DNA of 64,000 nt from assembly GCF_001458215.1 (NCBI RefSeq), contig NZ_CYTW01000002.1:558001-622000 (forward strand), in the 5' to 3' direction. A model generated the notes under the pieces. That model worked only from the letters and a program-made list of their open reading frames with translations, was not told the origin of the DNA and ran no database searches. A program made the translations under genes and the position numbers. This DNA is from Shimia thalassica. Its GTDB lineage: Bacteria > Pseudomonadota > Alphaproteobacteria > Rhodobacterales > Rhodobacteraceae. How positions within the stretch are numbered: the first letter of the stretch is position 1; each line of letters opens with the position of its first letter. Positions 63,674 to 64,000 of this stretch are shown one piece after another.

Positions 63674-64000
63674 TCAGAGGCTTTTCCGATAGTCTCGCGG
63701 AGATTTTCCAGTCCATCCCCGAAAGGCGCGCGTGAAGTTTGAACTGTTGCTGTATCCAAGGCCGGTCGCGATTGAACCGACAGTGTCTGTTGTCTCGGTC
63801 ACCTGTGCGATTGCCTGTTTTTTGCGAACCTCTTCACGGATTTCGGAAAGGCTCATCCCGTTTTCCTTGAGCTGGGATTGCAGTTTCCAACTCGACAGCC
63901 CCACACCTTTTGCGATGCTGTCCAATCCAAGATTAGGATCGGATATCGATCTCTGGATCAGCTGGCGCACCTGTTCGGGCAGTGTGGTTTCCTGCATGCT
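63674..64000 (-). CDS. AraC-family regulator, C-terminal part (gene continues beyond the window)
   Basis: At least 108 residues; the frame remains open at the window end, so the N-terminal part is not seen. The visible part is a double helix-turn-helix (LDSIAKGVGLSSWKLQSQL and TVGSIATGLGYSNSSNFTRA) with the AraC-type ending GWTGKSPRDYRKS. The ATG at 63997 may be internal. Its target is not known. Confidence 0.82.
   Translation of the reverse strand, partial: SMQETTLPEQVRQLIQRSISDPNLGLDSIAKGVGLSSWKLQSQLKENGMSLSEIREEVRKKQAIAQVTETTDTVGSIATGLGYSNSSNFTRAFRGWTGKSPRDYRKSL

Overview
The window reads as a chromosomal segment of a marine alphaproteobacterium of the Rhodobacterales (Roseobacter group). 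This rests on gene content and gene order rather than a computed phylogeny. Key pointers are a DMSP lyase of the DddP type, sarcosine oxidase genes, the yajC-secD-secF-TauE-Mth938-ccmABCDG run, a bifunctional hydrolase/OsmC protein, and high G+C codon use throughout. No insertion sequence, integrase, CRISPR array, rRNA or plasmid function was seen.

Layout. 1-2275 holds the end of a sarcosine oxidase operon (soxA 3' part, soxG). 2452-4102 holds three diverged secreted paralogues, followed by Fe superoxide dismutase, an enoyl-CoA hydratase-like protein, a RarD-type permease, a LOG-family protein, a LysM envelope protein and an Atm1-type ABC exporter. 10693-15758 is an RND efflux permease with its adaptor. 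15968-19503 is the YfgM-like/bamB/der group. A fatty acid desaturase, serS and a secreted serine protease follow. 22930-29987 carries protein export (yajC, secD, secF), a TauE/SafE permease, a Mth938-fold protein and cytochrome c maturation genes ccmABCDG, including a 50-residue ccmD. 30076-35883 holds divergent acnA and acnB.

36090-44438 mixes a thioredoxin-like DUF1223 protein, a lipid A-type acyltransferase, a DMT permease, an orphan FliG-like protein, purB and several small secreted proteins. Three tiny exported peptides and a TPR protein here share one exactly spaced two-cysteine motif. 44445-48577 holds the hydrolase/OsmC fusion, dddP, a haem-dependent N-demethylase-like gene and a flavodoxin-like gene. 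50006-53558 is nitrogen assimilation (glnB-glnA) and the metabolite-repair enzyme Nnr, whose frame is interrupted by a short palindromic element read through as protein.

53749-64000 is more accessory in character. It has a secreted fibre-like protein, tRNA-Leu(TAG), several secreted proteins of unknown role (one lectin-like), a glutathione S-transferase divergent from a WYL regulator, two AraC regulators (one cut by the window end), and an 892-residue acidic modular protein. Themes that link genes are osmolyte and methylated-compound use (sarcosine oxidase, DddP, N-demethylase-like protein), envelope biogenesis and export, and an unusually dense set of small exported proteins without known function.
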